Assembly: GCA_012797095.1 (NCBI GenBank)
Contig: JAAZPS010000057.1
Coordinates: 1-31,828, forward strand
Direction of reading: 5' to 3'
Origin: Bacillota bacterium
GTDB taxonomy: Bacteria > Bacillota > Dethiobacteria > DTU022
Length of the DNA stretch: 31,828 nucleotides
Below are positions 8,249 through 16,535 of this stretch, one piece after another (position 1 is the first letter of the stretch; each line of letters starts with the position of its first letter). The notes below the pieces were generated by a model. The model saw only the letters and a list, made by a program, of their open reading frames with translations. It did not search any database and was not told the origin of the DNA. Made by a program: the position numbers and the translations under genes.

Positions 8249-8300
8249 TGGAAAACCCCGTTTCTGCTCCCTTGGTGCCGGGATGAAATTGCTGCTTCCT

Positions 8301-8329
8301 AGATTAGGATATAACTGGGGTGAAGTCAA
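8301..8329 (-). promoter_or_regulatory. sigma-A type promoter of the chrA pair
   Basis: The minus strand has TTGACT (8324-8329), a 17-nt spacer, and TAATCT (8301-8306). Transcription would begin near 8294, about 46 nt before the TTG start of the first CHR gene. This position rules out the longer open frame as the coding start. Confidence 0.6.
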
Positions 8330-8367
8330 GACAATGGCAGGACAGCAACATGGAAAAAGGGAGATGA

Positions 8368-8424
8368 TGGGACAAAGGGATGGGACAAAGGGATGGGACA
8401 AAGGGGACGTACGTGTTTGTCCCA
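8368..8424. repeat. GGGACAAA minisatellite and REP-like hairpin
   Basis: Three short direct repeats of the form GGGACAAAGGGAT (8369-8402) run into an inverted repeat in which 8394-8402 (TGGGACAAA) pairs with 8416-8424 (TTTGTCCCA) around a 13-nt loop containing GACGTACGT. Hairpins of this type with GGGACAAAGGGGACG arms are common extragenic elements in Clostridia and resemble REP sequences mobilised by Y1 (RAYT) transposases. No transposase gene is present in the window. Confidence 0.65.
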
Positions 8425-8452
8425 TTTTGAATATGGTTACCGCAATAACAAA

Positions 8453-8838
8453 GGGCGACCACAAGGGTCGCCCCTACGGTATGTCGGGGGTCGGGGGACC
8501 ACAAGGGTCGCCCCTACGGTATGTCGGGGATCGGGGGACCACAAGGGTCGCCCCTACGGTACGTCGGGGATCGGGGGACCACAAGGGTCGCCCATACGAT
8601 GTGTCGGGGGTCGGGCGACCACGAGGGTCGCCCCTACGGTATGTCGGGGATCGGGGGACCACGAGGGTCGCCCCCACGGTATGTCGGGGGTCGGGGGACC
8701 ACAAGGGTCGCCCCTACGGTATGTCGGGGGCCGGGGGACCACAAGGGTCGCCCCTACGGTATGTCGGGGGTCGGGGGACCACAAGGGTCGCCCCACGGTA
8801 TGTCGGGGGTCGGGGGACCACAAGGGTCGCCCCTACGG
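8453..8838. repeat. tandem array of a 40-bp palindrome-containing repeat, about ten copies
   Basis: Units begin at 8461, 8501, 8541, 8581, 8621, 8661, 8701, 8741, 8781 (39 bp, one deletion) and a partial unit at 8820; a half-site precedes them from 8453. The core is GGGCGACC-ACAA(G)-GGTCGCCC, able to form an 8-bp stem. Only the first half-site and the copy at 8614-8621 keep the C of the left arm; the others read GGGGGACC, giving one mismatch. The 20-bp remainder of each unit is the TACGGTATGTCGGGG stretch. Adjacent units abut with no unique spacers, so this is not CRISPR. All open frames across it (including several on both strands) are repeat-encoded artefacts. The array lies between the divergent chrA pair and the AmmeMemoRadiSam genes. 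Confidence 0.92.
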
Positions 8839-8846
8839 CCTGAATT

Positions 8847-8855
8847 TGGTATACT
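8847..8855 (+). promoter_or_regulatory. candidate extended -10 promoter of the AmmeMemoRadiSam genes
   Basis: TGGTATACT matches an extended -10 (TGn plus TATACT). The region where a -35 should lie is the last copy of the 40-bp repeat and does not match TTGACA. Transcription would start near 8862, about 65 nt before the ATG at 8927. Confidence 0.4.
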
Positions 8856-8926
8856 GGGAGCAGCTCTCCTCTTATCAGGGGTTGAAGGAAAGCCGGTCCC
8901 TGAACCAAAATTATGGGGGGAACAGT

Positions 8927-10306
8927 ATGTTGAAATTTATCGGACTTGTCCCGCATCCGCCGCTGATCATCCCGGGGGTGAGCCGGAGCGAAGCCGAACG
9001 CTCCCGGGTGGAGCGGACCATTGCTGCGATGGAGCAGCTCGCCCGGAGAATTCACAAGGCGAAGGTAGAGCGGCTCATCGTGATCACGCCGCACGGCCCG
9101 CTTTTGCGTGAGGGGATCGCTGCTGCGGCGCCGCCGCTGCTCGAAGGCGACTTCAGCCGCTTTGGGGCCGCCGGCGTCAGGGTCTTTCTGGAGACGGATC
9201 CAGTTCTCCTTCAGCACCTTCAGCGCGAAAGCGCGGAGGGGCCGCTTCGTCTCATCGCTCTGGGGGCAGGTGAGCGCTCACTCCCCCGGGGGTTCTCCCT
9301 GGATCACGGCGCGGCGGTGCCGCTGTACTATCTGCAGCAGGCCGGTGTGAGGGCACACGGACTTCACCTGACCTACACTTTTGCTTCCTATCGCGAGCTC
9401 TACCGCTTCGGCAAAGCCTTGCGCCGGGCCGTTGAAGCGCGCGGTCTGCCGGCGGCGATCGTGGCCAGCGGCGATCTCTCCCACCGCCTCATCCCCGGGG
9501 CGCCGGCGGGATACAGTCCGCGGGGCGCCGCCTATGATCGGATGCTGCTGGAGCTGCTCCGCGAAGGGCGGCTTGAGGATATTCTGGATCTGGACGAGGA
9601 CCTTGTCGAGGAAGCGGGCGAATGCGCCCTGCGTTCATTTGTGATCGCTCTGGGGGCGATTCCGGGGAAAGATTTCCGGACCGAGGTGCTCTCTTACGAA
9701 GGGCCCTTTGGAGTGGGCTACATGGTGGCGGAGATCCATCCGCTGACCGGGGGCTCTCGAAACGGCGTTGCTGCGAGGGAGGAGGAGGCTGCAAAGGGCT
9801 CGACCACCCAGGCGCTGCTCGCCCGCCGGGCGCTGCACCATTATCTGGAGCACGGCCGCCCGCCGGCGGCTCCGGATCCGCTGCCGGATGAGCTTTCCAT
9901 GCAGGCCGGGGCCTTTGTTTCTTTGAAAAAAAGGGGAAAATTGCGCGGCTGTATCGGCACGATAGAGCCGGTCCGCCGGAACCTGGCCGAGGAGATCATC
10001 GCGAATGCGGTCAGCGCCGGGATAAAAGATCCCCGTTTCGCACCCGTCCGGCTCGAGGAGATCGATGAGCTGATCATTTCGGTGGATGTGCTCATGGCTC
10101 CGGAGCGGGTGGAGAGCCCGGCGGAGCTGGACCCGAGGAAATACGGGGTTCTGGTGCGCAGCGGTCACCGCAGCGGCCTGCTGTTGCCCGATCTTGAAGG
10201 GATCGATACGGTGGCCGAGCAGATCGCCATCGCCCGCCGAAAGGCCGGGATCGGCCCGCGCGAAGCGATTGAACTTTACCGTTTTGAGGTCCGCCGCTAT
10301 GAGTAA
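8927..10306 (+). CDS. amrA: AmmeMemoRadiSam system protein A (LigB-type extradiol dioxygenase-like + AMMECR1)
   Basis: Residues 1-270 resemble the catalytic subunit fold of class III (LigB-type) extradiol dioxygenases; His10, His56, His127 and His186 in HPP, TPHGP, DHGAAVPLYYL and GDLSHR contexts are candidate metal ligands. Residues ~290-455 are an AMMECR1 domain with the hallmark LRGCIGT (339-345). This two-domain form is the usual protein A of the AmmeMemoRadiSam system, whose reaction is not established. The ATG at 8927 has a GGGGGG ribosome binding site; the open frame upstream only translates repeats. The radical SAM partner follows after 27 bp, implying one transcript. The separate Memo protein B is not in this window. 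Confidence 0.9.
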   Translation: MLKFIGLVPHPPLIIPGVSRSEAERSRVERTIAAMEQLARRIHKAKVERLIVITPHGPLLREGIAAAAPPLLEGDFSRFGAAGVRVFLETDPVLLQHLQRESAEGPLRLIALGAGERSLPRGFSLDHGAAVPLYYLQQAGVRAHGLHLTYTFASYRELYRFGKALRRAVEARGLPAAIVASGDLSHRLIPGAPAGYSPRGAAYDRMLLELLREGRLEDILDLDEDLVEEAGECALRSFVIALGAIPGKDFRTEVLSYEGPFGVGYMVAEIHPLTGGSRNGVAAREEEAAKGSTTQALLARRALHHYLEHGRPPAAPDPLPDELSMQAGAFVSLKKRGKLRGCIGTIEPVRRNLAEEIIANAVSAGIKDPRFAPVRLEEIDELIISVDVLMAPERVESPAELDPRKYGVLVRSGHRSGLLLPDLEGIDTVAEQIAIARRKAGIGPREAIELYRFEVRRYE

Positions 10307-10333
10307 GCCGGACAGGGGAACAGGTGAACGCTT

Positions 10334-11350
10334 ATGTTGAAGCCGGCCCGGTTCTATACCGGGGAAGATGATCAGATCCGCTGTCTGCTCTGTCCGCGGC
10401 ACTGTCTGCTTGGCGAAGGGCAGACCGGTTTCTGTGGAGTGCGCCGGGTAGAAAAGGGTGTACTTTACACCGAAAACTACGCTCGCTGTGCGGCGTTGCA
10501 GTGGGATCCCGTTGAAAAAAAACCGCTTTACCACTTCTACCCCGGCCGACAGATTCTTTCCCTGGGGACCTACGGGTGCAACCTGCGCTGCAGCTTTTGC
10601 CAGAACTGGTCCCTGGTTCTGGGCAAGCCCGGAGCGGCAGATCCGGTGCTCACCCCTGCCGGGGTGCTGGCGATGCTGCAGCGCGAAGGCGGCCCCGGCA
10701 AGGTGGTCGGGGTAGCCTATACGTACAATGAACCGCTGATCTGGTACGAGTATGTCGCCGAGACCGCCTGCCTGCTGCACGAGCACGGTTACCGCAATGT
10801 TCTTGTGACCAACGGTTACATCTCCCGCGAGCCCCTGGAGGAGCTGCTTCCCTATATCGATGCTTTGAATATTGATCTGAAAGCGTTCAGCGATCATTTT
10901 TATGAACAGTACTGCCGCGGCCGGCGCGGCCCGGTTATGGAGGCGGTGGAACTGGCCGCTGCCGCAGCCCATCTCGAGGTGACCTGTCTGATCATTCCCA
11001 CCCTGAACGATTCTTTGGAGGAGCTGGCCCGGCTGAGCGGCTGGCTGGCCGGGATCGATCCGGATATCCCGCTGCACCTTTCACGCTATTTTCCGCAGCA
11101 CCGGATGACTCTGCCGCCCACCCCCCCGGAGACGATGCTCGCTGCCCAGGAGATCGCTCTCCGGAAACTGCACCATGTTTATCTGGGTAATATCGATCTC
11201 CCGGGTAGCGCCGATACCCTCTGCCCCCGCTGCGGCGCTCTTCTGATCACCCGCAGCCGCTACCGGATCCGGATTGCCGGGCTTTCCGGTAACCGCTGCC
11301 TGGAATGCGGCGCTTCGATCAACCTTCTTCCAGCTTCACCTGAGAAATAA
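10334..11350 (+). CDS. amrS: AmmeMemoRadiSam system radical SAM enzyme
   Basis: Radical SAM protein of the PflA-like AmrS family. The cluster motif CX3CX2C is at Cys82, Cys86, Cys89 (TYGCNLRCSFCQNW). An N-terminal cysteine group (Cys17, Cys20, Cys24, Cys34) is characteristic of the family, and a C-terminal CPRCG...CLECG pair looks like an additional metal site. Length, 338 residues, is usual. ATG at 10334 follows an AGGTGA-type site. It is co-directional with and 27 bp behind the AMMECR1 protein. The system's substrate is unknown; the constant co-occurrence suggests that AMMECR1/LigB protein is its target or partner, which is inference. Confidence 0.93.
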   Translation: MLKPARFYTGEDDQIRCLLCPRHCLLGEGQTGFCGVRRVEKGVLYTENYARCAALQWDPVEKKPLYHFYPGRQILSLGTYGCNLRCSFCQNWSLVLGKPGAADPVLTPAGVLAMLQREGGPGKVVGVAYTYNEPLIWYEYVAETACLLHEHGYRNVLVTNGYISREPLEELLPYIDALNIDLKAFSDHFYEQYCRGRRGPVMEAVELAAAAAHLEVTCLIIPTLNDSLEELARLSGWLAGIDPDIPLHLSRYFPQHRMTLPPTPPETMLAAQEIALRKLHHVYLGNIDLPGSADTLCPRCGALLITRSRYRIRIAGLSGNRCLECGASINLLPASPEK

Positions 11351-11431
11351 GCATGATCCTTCACTCCTGATTCATACTATCATTAAAGGCTATCCAGGAT
11401 TCCAGTTCCTTTTCCCATCCGTCCAGCGATC

Positions 11432-12835
11432 TTGAAGCAGGGGGTTTTGAAGATCACCACAGCTACTGCCGGTTGGTTCTTGCAGATCGGGGCGAAGATA
11501 GCGGCTCTTTTTTTCTGGTTTGGAGGCTGGCCGGCGGCTTTTCTGCTCGTATCGGCCGGGCTTTACCTGACCCTGCGCAGCGGCTTTATCCCGCTGCGGC
11601 ACGCCGGTTCAATCTTTCGCCTGACCGTGGGTCGCCTTTTTGCTGGCCAGGGGAGTGACCCGGCCAGCAGGGGCGATATCTCCCCCTTTCAGGCCCTGAC
11701 CACCGCCCTGGCTGCTACCGTGGGCACGGGCAATATCGCCGGTGTGGCCACCGCAATCACCCTGGGCGGGCCCGGTGCGATCTTCTGGATGTGGGTTTCG
11801 GCCTTTTTCGGGATGACCACCAAGTTTGCCGAGATCGTTCTTGCGGTACGTTTTCGCACCACTACTGGGGGCTCCTTTGCGGGCGGTCCCATGTACGCAC
11901 TGCGGGACGGCCTCGGGAGCCCTGCACTGGGTCTGGGCTATGCCCTTGTTGGCGCTGCCGCTGCTTTCGGTATCGGCAACCTGGTCCAGGCCAATTCAGT
12001 GGCCGGGGTTCTGCAGACTGCTTTCGGGATCAGTCCCCTGTTTACCGGGATCATCCTGGCGCTGCTGGTGGCCCTGGTCACACTGGGGGGGATCCGCCGC
12101 ATCGGCAAATTTACCGAGAGGCTGGTCCCGCTGATGGCCCTGCTCTATGTCGGCGGATCACTGGCGGTTCTGCTGATCGGTTACCGCCAGATTGTCCCGG
12201 CCCTGCTGGAGATAATCAGCAGTGCCTTCAGCGGACGCGCTGCTGCGGGCGGCTTCGCCGGCGCCGGTCTGCTCCAGGCGATCCATTACGGGGTTATCCG
12301 CGGGGTCTTCAGCAATGAAGCCGGCCTGGGCAGCGCGTCCATTGCCCATGCCGCCGCCGTGACCGATCACCCTGTTCGCCAGGGTCTCTGGGGTATCGTC
12401 GAGGTCTTCATCGTCAGCTATATCATCTGCACGATGACAGCGCTGGTCCTTCTCGTAACAGGTGTCTGGACCGGTTCGCTGGAAGGGGCCTCGCTCACAG
12501 CGGCGGCATTCAACGCTGTCTTGCCGGTGTCGGGCAATTTTATTGTCAGCACAGCGCTGATCCTCTTTGCTTTTTCAACCCTGCTCTCATGGTCCTTTTA
12601 CGGGGAGCAGTGCTTTCAATATATCTTTGATGAAGGCCGCTATCTTTACCGCCTTCTCTGGATCATCGGCATCGTCATCGGGGCGCTCGGCGGGCTTCGC
12701 CCGGTCTGGGCCTTCGCCGATTCCCTGAACGCCCTGATGGTTCTTTTCAACCTCGGCGGGCTTCTCGGCCTGAGCGCCCTTCTGGTCAGGCTTAACCGGG
12801 AATTCTGGGCCAGCAGCCGGATCTCGCGCTATTGA
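11432..12835 (+). CDS. sodium:alanine/glycine symporter family protein (AGCS)
   Basis: Integral membrane protein of 467 residues with about ten hydrophobic segments. The AGCS signatures ATVGTGNIAGVATAI, LGGPGAIFWMWVSAFFGM and VFSNEAGLGSASIAHAAA are all present. Family members take up alanine or glycine with sodium. The true start is uncertain: TTG at 11432 has no good ribosome binding site, and the TTG at 11447 has AGGGGG only two bases away; the family-conserved part begins well after both. It is not clearly in an operon: 81 bp separate it from amrS and 101 bp from cdaA, and I see no convincing promoter or terminator in either gap. Confidence 0.9.
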   Translation: MKQGVLKITTATAGWFLQIGAKIAALFFWFGGWPAAFLLVSAGLYLTLRSGFIPLRHAGSIFRLTVGRLFAGQGSDPASRGDISPFQALTTALAATVGTGNIAGVATAITLGGPGAIFWMWVSAFFGMTTKFAEIVLAVRFRTTTGGSFAGGPMYALRDGLGSPALGLGYALVGAAAAFGIGNLVQANSVAGVLQTAFGISPLFTGIILALLVALVTLGGIRRIGKFTERLVPLMALLYVGGSLAVLLIGYRQIVPALLEIISSAFSGRAAAGGFAGAGLLQAIHYGVIRGVFSNEAGLGSASIAHAAAVTDHPVRQGLWGIVEVFIVSYIICTMTALVLLVTGVWTGSLEGASLTAAAFNAVLPVSGNFIVSTALILFAFSTLLSWSFYGEQCFQYIFDEGRYLYRLLWIIGIVIGALGGLRPVWAFADSLNALMVLFNLGGLLGLSALLVRLNREFWASSRISRY

Positions 12836-12936
12836 CCATTTCTGCAGCATCGTTGAAGGGTTTTGCCGGAGACAGGGCGAAATAGCAATAAAACGATCTT
12901 ACGTAACCTGCAGCCGGAAGAGGGAGCAACCGAAAA

Positions 12937-13773
12937 GTGATCTGGGATCGCATTGTTACAGCTGTACTTCAGTTGAATATTGGCTATCTCGACATTATTG
13001 ACATCATCATTGTGGGCTATGTCTTCTACCGCCTGATCCTGATCATCCGCGGCACGAGGGCGGAGCAGCTGATCAAGGGGCTGGTGATCCTTCTGCTGGC
13101 CATGATCATCAGCGACAAGCTCGGTCTAAAAACCTTGAACTGGATCCTGGAAAAGGTGATGACGGTCGGCCTGATCGCCATCCCCATTGTCTTCCAACCC
13201 GAGTTGCGGCGCGCCCTGGAGCAGCTCGGGCGGGGCAAGATATTCAAACCTTCCTCCTGGAGCTGGGATCCCCAGGATTTCGATCATTTCATGGAAGAGC
13301 TGATGAAAGCGATCCCCGCCCTGGTGAAAAAAAGGATCGGGGCATTGATCGTTATCGAGCGCAATACGGGTCTGAAGGACTGGATCGAGACCGGGATCGC
13401 CATCGACGGGACCATCTCTGCAGAGCTGCTGGTCAATATCTTTTTTCCGCTGAGCCCGCTTCATGACGGCGCGGTGATCATCAGGGGAGATCAGATTGTC
13501 GCTGCCGGCTGCTATCTTCCCCTGACCGACGATCCGTACCTCGATAAGGAGCTGGGGGCGAGGCACCGGGCCGGGCTCGGGGTAACCGAGCAATCGGACG
13601 CTGTTGCTCTGATCGTTTCCGATGAAACCGGGATCGTCTCCGTGGCCCATAACGGAGTTCTGACCCGCTATCTCGATGAGAAAAAGCTGCGCGAGATCCT
13701 GACCGAACTCTGTGCACCCCCGCAAACTGAAGGTCTGAACCTGAATTTCTGGCCCTGGAGGAATAACAAGTAG
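12937..13773 (+). CDS. cdaA: diadenylate cyclase CdaA
   Basis: Makes the second messenger c-di-AMP from two ATP. Three N-terminal membrane helices lie in residues ~18-85, followed by the DAC domain with the DGA motif (177-179) and RHR motif (209-211). The length of 278 residues is normal for membrane-bound CdaA. GTG at 12937 is the start, preceded by GGGAG. It heads the conserved cdaA-cdaR-glmM order of Bacillota; CdaR and GlmM both modulate CdaA activity in characterised species. Confidence 0.97.
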   Translation: MIWDRIVTAVLQLNIGYLDIIDIIIVGYVFYRLILIIRGTRAEQLIKGLVILLLAMIISDKLGLKTLNWILEKVMTVGLIAIPIVFQPELRRALEQLGRGKIFKPSSWSWDPQDFDHFMEELMKAIPALVKKRIGALIVIERNTGLKDWIETGIAIDGTISAELLVNIFFPLSPLHDGAVIIRGDQIVAAGCYLPLTDDPYLDKELGARHRAGLGVTEQSDAVALIVSDETGIVSVAHNGVLTRYLDEKKLREILTELCAPPQTEGLNLNFWPWRNNK

Positions 13774-13775
13774 TC

Positions 13776-14465
13776 ATGGATAAGTTTCTGCACCGTTTCA
13801 ATCTGAATCTGCTGCTGGCGGTTTTTCTGGCGGTAATCCTGTGGCTGTTTGTTACCGGTGACGATATCACCCGCACCACGATGGTGCGCAAGATCATTCA
13901 GGAGGTCCCCCTGAGCTATGAAAATCTGGATCAGGGTTTGGCCGTGGTGAAGATGCCCCAGACCGTGGATATGACCCTGGAGGGTCTTCCCAGCGCTTTT
14001 GACGAGCTTGCCGAAAGCGAACTGGAGGCCTATCTTGATCTGACGGCGGTGGAGGCGGGTACGCACCAGGTTCAGGTCAGGGGGAAGGCACCGCGCGGGC
14101 TGACCCTGATCTCGCTGGCGCCGCGGCAGGTCGAGGTGAGCATCGAAAAGCTACAGTCAAGATATTTCCCCGTGGAGGTGCAATTCTCGGGCCGGCCGGC
14201 TGCGGGGTGGGACCTGCAGAAACATTCCTGCCATCCGGTGCAGCTGGAGCTGGAAGCGGTCTCCTCCCTGCTGGAAAGGGTGGCCCGGGTGGTGGTCTAT
14301 ATAGATCTGGACGATCGCCGCGATCGTTTTGAAATTGAAGAGATGCCGCTTTTGCTCGACAGCGATGGTGAAGAGATCGGCGGAGTGACGGTGTCACCGC
14401 CCAAAGTAACGGTGATGGTGCATCTTGCTGCCGAGGGGGAAACCGGGCCCGTTATGGAGGAGTGA
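13776..14465 (+). CDS. cdaR: CdaR / YbbR domain protein, short form
   Basis: One N-terminal membrane anchor (residues ~10-27, LNLLLAVFLAVILWLFVT) is followed by an extracytoplasmic part with about two YbbR repeats (near 40-120 and 125-215). CdaR binds and regulates CdaA. At 229 residues it is much shorter than the four-repeat form of Bacillus subtilis, but short forms are common in Clostridia. It starts 2 bp after the cdaA stop; a GGAGG inside the end of cdaA is about 14 nt upstream, which is long, so translation may rely on coupling. Confidence 0.9.
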   Translation: MDKFLHRFNLNLLLAVFLAVILWLFVTGDDITRTTMVRKIIQEVPLSYENLDQGLAVVKMPQTVDMTLEGLPSAFDELAESELEAYLDLTAVEAGTHQVQVRGKAPRGLTLISLAPRQVEVSIEKLQSRYFPVEVQFSGRPAAGWDLQKHSCHPVQLELEAVSSLLERVARVVVYIDLDDRRDRFEIEEMPLLLDSDGEEIGGVTVSPPKVTVMVHLAAEGETGPVMEE

Positions 14466-14531
14466 ACCGCCAGCTTCTCCCCTCGATGCTGCCGGAAGAC
14501 AAATATAGAAAATTGCGAAGGTGATGCAACT

Positions 14532-15884
14532 TTGGAGCGATTGTTCGGTACCGACGGTATTCGCGGGGTGGCCAACCGCGATCTGACCCCGGAGCTGGCC
14601 TTCCGGGTCGGACGGATCGCGGCCTCTTTACTTAAACAAAAAAACAGGCCGGCCCTGATCTTGATCGGTCGGGATACCCGGCTTTCGGGCGGAATGCTCG
14701 AGGGGGCCCTGGCCGGCGGGATCACTTCCACCGGGGTCTCGGTTCGTCTTCTGGGGGTTATCCCCACCCCGGGAGTGGCCTACCTGACGCGCACGCTTGG
14801 GGCAGCGGCCGGGGTGGTGATCTCTGCTTCACATAACCCCATCGAAGACAACGGGTTGAAAATATTTGACCATGACGGGATGAAACTGTCCGATGAGATG
14901 GAGGCGGAGATCGAGAGCTGCTATTTCGAATACAACCTCTCCCATGCCGGAAACCCGCGGCCCGAAGGTGCTGCCATCGGGCAGGTCTTTCATGACGGTG
15001 AGGCAGCCCGGCTGTACCTGGATCACCTCAGGGAAACCTGCGGCTCACTGACGGGGATGCGTCTGGTGGTCGACTGCGGTCACGGTGCCGCCTGCGCTCT
15101 TGCCCGGGAGTTGCTCGAGCAGCTCGGGGCCAAGGTGAACCTGCTGCACGGCGAACCTGACGGCGGACGGATCAATGTTCAATGTGGTGCCACCGATACT
15201 GCCAGATTGCAGCAGGAGGTGCGCCGCTGTGGTGCCGATGCCGGACTGGCTTTTGACGGCGACGCCGATCGGCTTATCGCCGTTGATGAAAAGGGTGCTG
15301 TCGTTGACGGCGATGCGATCATGTCCATCTGCGCCATCGATATGGTTCAGCGGGGTGCTCTCAGAAAAAATACGCTTGTGGCCACGGTGATGAGCAACGG
15401 CGGTCTTGATCTGCTGGCCGAGGAATACGGTTTCCGGCTGCTCCGCGCTGCGGTGGGGGATCGCTATGTTCTCGAGGAGATGCTTGCCGGCGGCTACAAC
15501 CTCGGCGGCGAGCAGTCGGGTCATATCATCTTTTCCGATCACACCACTACCGGGGACGGGCTCCTGACCGCCCTGCAGCTGCTGACCATTACCGGCAGCG
15601 CCGGGATCCCTTTATCCGGGCTGGCCGGGCGGTTGAAACGGCTCCCCCAGGTGCTGTACAATCAACCGGTGGCCACCCAGAAAGGGTGGGAGGAAAACCT
15701 GGCCATCGCAACATCGATCCAGGCACTTCGCGATAAACTGGGACACCACGGCAGGGTGCTGATCCGCCCCTCCGGAACGGAGCCGCTGATCAGGATCATG
15801 CTCGAGGCCCCTTTCCCGGAGGACGAACTCTGGGAGGAGGCCCGCAGCCTTGCCGGGATCATTGCCCATGAACAGGGAAAATGA
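14532..15884 (+). CDS. glmM: phosphoglucosamine mutase GlmM
   Basis: Converts glucosamine-6-phosphate to glucosamine-1-phosphate for UDP-GlcNAc and peptidoglycan synthesis. The phosphorylated serine is Ser100 in ISASHNP; the metal loop DGDADR is near residue 240 and the phosphate-binding RPSGTEP near 417. The N-terminus LFGTDGIRGVAN is standard. The start is TTG at 14532 with an AAGGTGAT ribosome binding site. It is third in the cdaA-cdaR-glmM group, 66 bp after cdaR. No obvious T-run terminator follows; the next operon's promoter begins 45 bp downstream. Confidence 0.97.
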   Translation: MERLFGTDGIRGVANRDLTPELAFRVGRIAASLLKQKNRPALILIGRDTRLSGGMLEGALAGGITSTGVSVRLLGVIPTPGVAYLTRTLGAAAGVVISASHNPIEDNGLKIFDHDGMKLSDEMEAEIESCYFEYNLSHAGNPRPEGAAIGQVFHDGEAARLYLDHLRETCGSLTGMRLVVDCGHGAACALARELLEQLGAKVNLLHGEPDGGRINVQCGATDTARLQQEVRRCGADAGLAFDGDADRLIAVDEKGAVVDGDAIMSICAIDMVQRGALRKNTLVATVMSNGGLDLLAEEYGFRLLRAAVGDRYVLEEMLAGGYNLGGEQSGHIIFSDHTTTGDGLLTALQLLTITGSAGIPLSGLAGRLKRLPQVLYNQPVATQKGWEENLAIATSIQALRDKLGHHGRVLIRPSGTEPLIRIMLEAPFPEDELWEEARSLAGIIAHEQGK

Positions 15885-15929
15885 CATCTGTTTATTTACT
15901 CAAATAATTTAACAAAATAGAGACAAGTC

Positions 15930-15958
15930 TTCACATTTCCGGTGAAGTTCGTTATAAT
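15930..15958 (+). promoter_or_regulatory. promoter of the diaphorase operon
   Basis: TTCACA (15930-15935), a 17-nt spacer, then TATAAT (15953-15958). Transcription would start near 15965. An in-frame ATG at 15942 lies inside this promoter and so cannot be the start of the first gene. Confidence 0.7.
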
Positions 15959-16001
15959 AAATAATGGCAGAACGATTTGCGGTTTGAAAAGAGGTGCTGT
16001 T

Positions 16002-16535
16002 TTGTCTCTGATCGAAGGCGAAGAGGAGCTGATCCGGACCAGTGTAAGCGAGGTTTTGCATGATCAGGAAATGGCGCGGGAAAACCTGATTCCCATACTG
16101 CTGCAGGTGCAGGAAAAATTGAACTATCTACCCCCTCTGGCCATGGAGTTGATTGCCGCCGCCCTGGCCATTCCGGCAGTCGACATCTTCGGTTTGACCA
16201 CATTCTACAATCAGTTTCGTCTCCACCCGCCGGGTAAATACCAGCTGCAGGTCTGCATGGGGACCGCCTGTTACATGGTCGGCGGCAAGATTGCCCTGGA
16301 TTGCTTTGAAAGGCGCCTCGGCATCGGTGAGGGGGAGACCACGCCCGATCGGGAATTCAGCCTCGAACGGGTCGCCTGTGTCGGTTGCTGCACCATGGCG
16401 CCGGTCGTGGTCGTAAATGAGCAGGTTGAGGGCCGGGTAACCCCCACCCGGGTGGATGGAATTCTGATCGGTTACGGGAAAGAGATCAAGGCTTCCACCG
16501 GAATAGCGGAGAAGAAGGGAGAAGAAGGCTCATGA
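16002..16535 (+). CDS. NuoE/HoxE-type NADH dehydrogenase subunit, [2Fe-2S] thioredoxin-like
   Basis: Small diaphorase subunit of about 177 residues. The four [2Fe-2S] ligands are in CMGTAC and VACVGCC, the C-X4-C...C-X3-C arrangement of NuoE. NuoE works with NuoF to move electrons from NAD(P)H to iron-sulfur clusters. TTG at 16002 is chosen because it follows the promoter and has GAGGTG five bases upstream; the ATG 60 bp earlier lies within the promoter. The gene overlaps the next by an ATGA junction. First gene of a three-gene operon. Confidence 0.92.
   Translation: MSLIEGEEELIRTSVSEVLHDQEMARENLIPILLQVQEKLNYLPPLAMELIAAALAIPAVDIFGLTTFYNQFRLHPPGKYQLQVCMGTACYMVGGKIALDCFERRLGIGEGETTPDREFSLERVACVGCCTMAPVVVVNEQVEGRVTPTRVDGILIGYGKEIKASTGIAEKKGEEGS

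Noticed and set aside
8453..8838. Possible CRISPR array
   Set aside because: The units abut directly with no unique spacers, the period is uniform at 40 bp, and no cas genes are present.
8163..8843. Open frames across the 40-bp repeat array on both strands
   Set aside because: They encode only repeat peptides (GDHKGRPYG, MWSPDPRHTVG and similar) in several frames and overlap the chrA promoter and the repeats.
15942..16001. ATG start for the NuoE-type gene
   Set aside because: It lies inside the promoter, upstream of the predicted transcript start; TTG at 16002 has a proper ribosome binding site.
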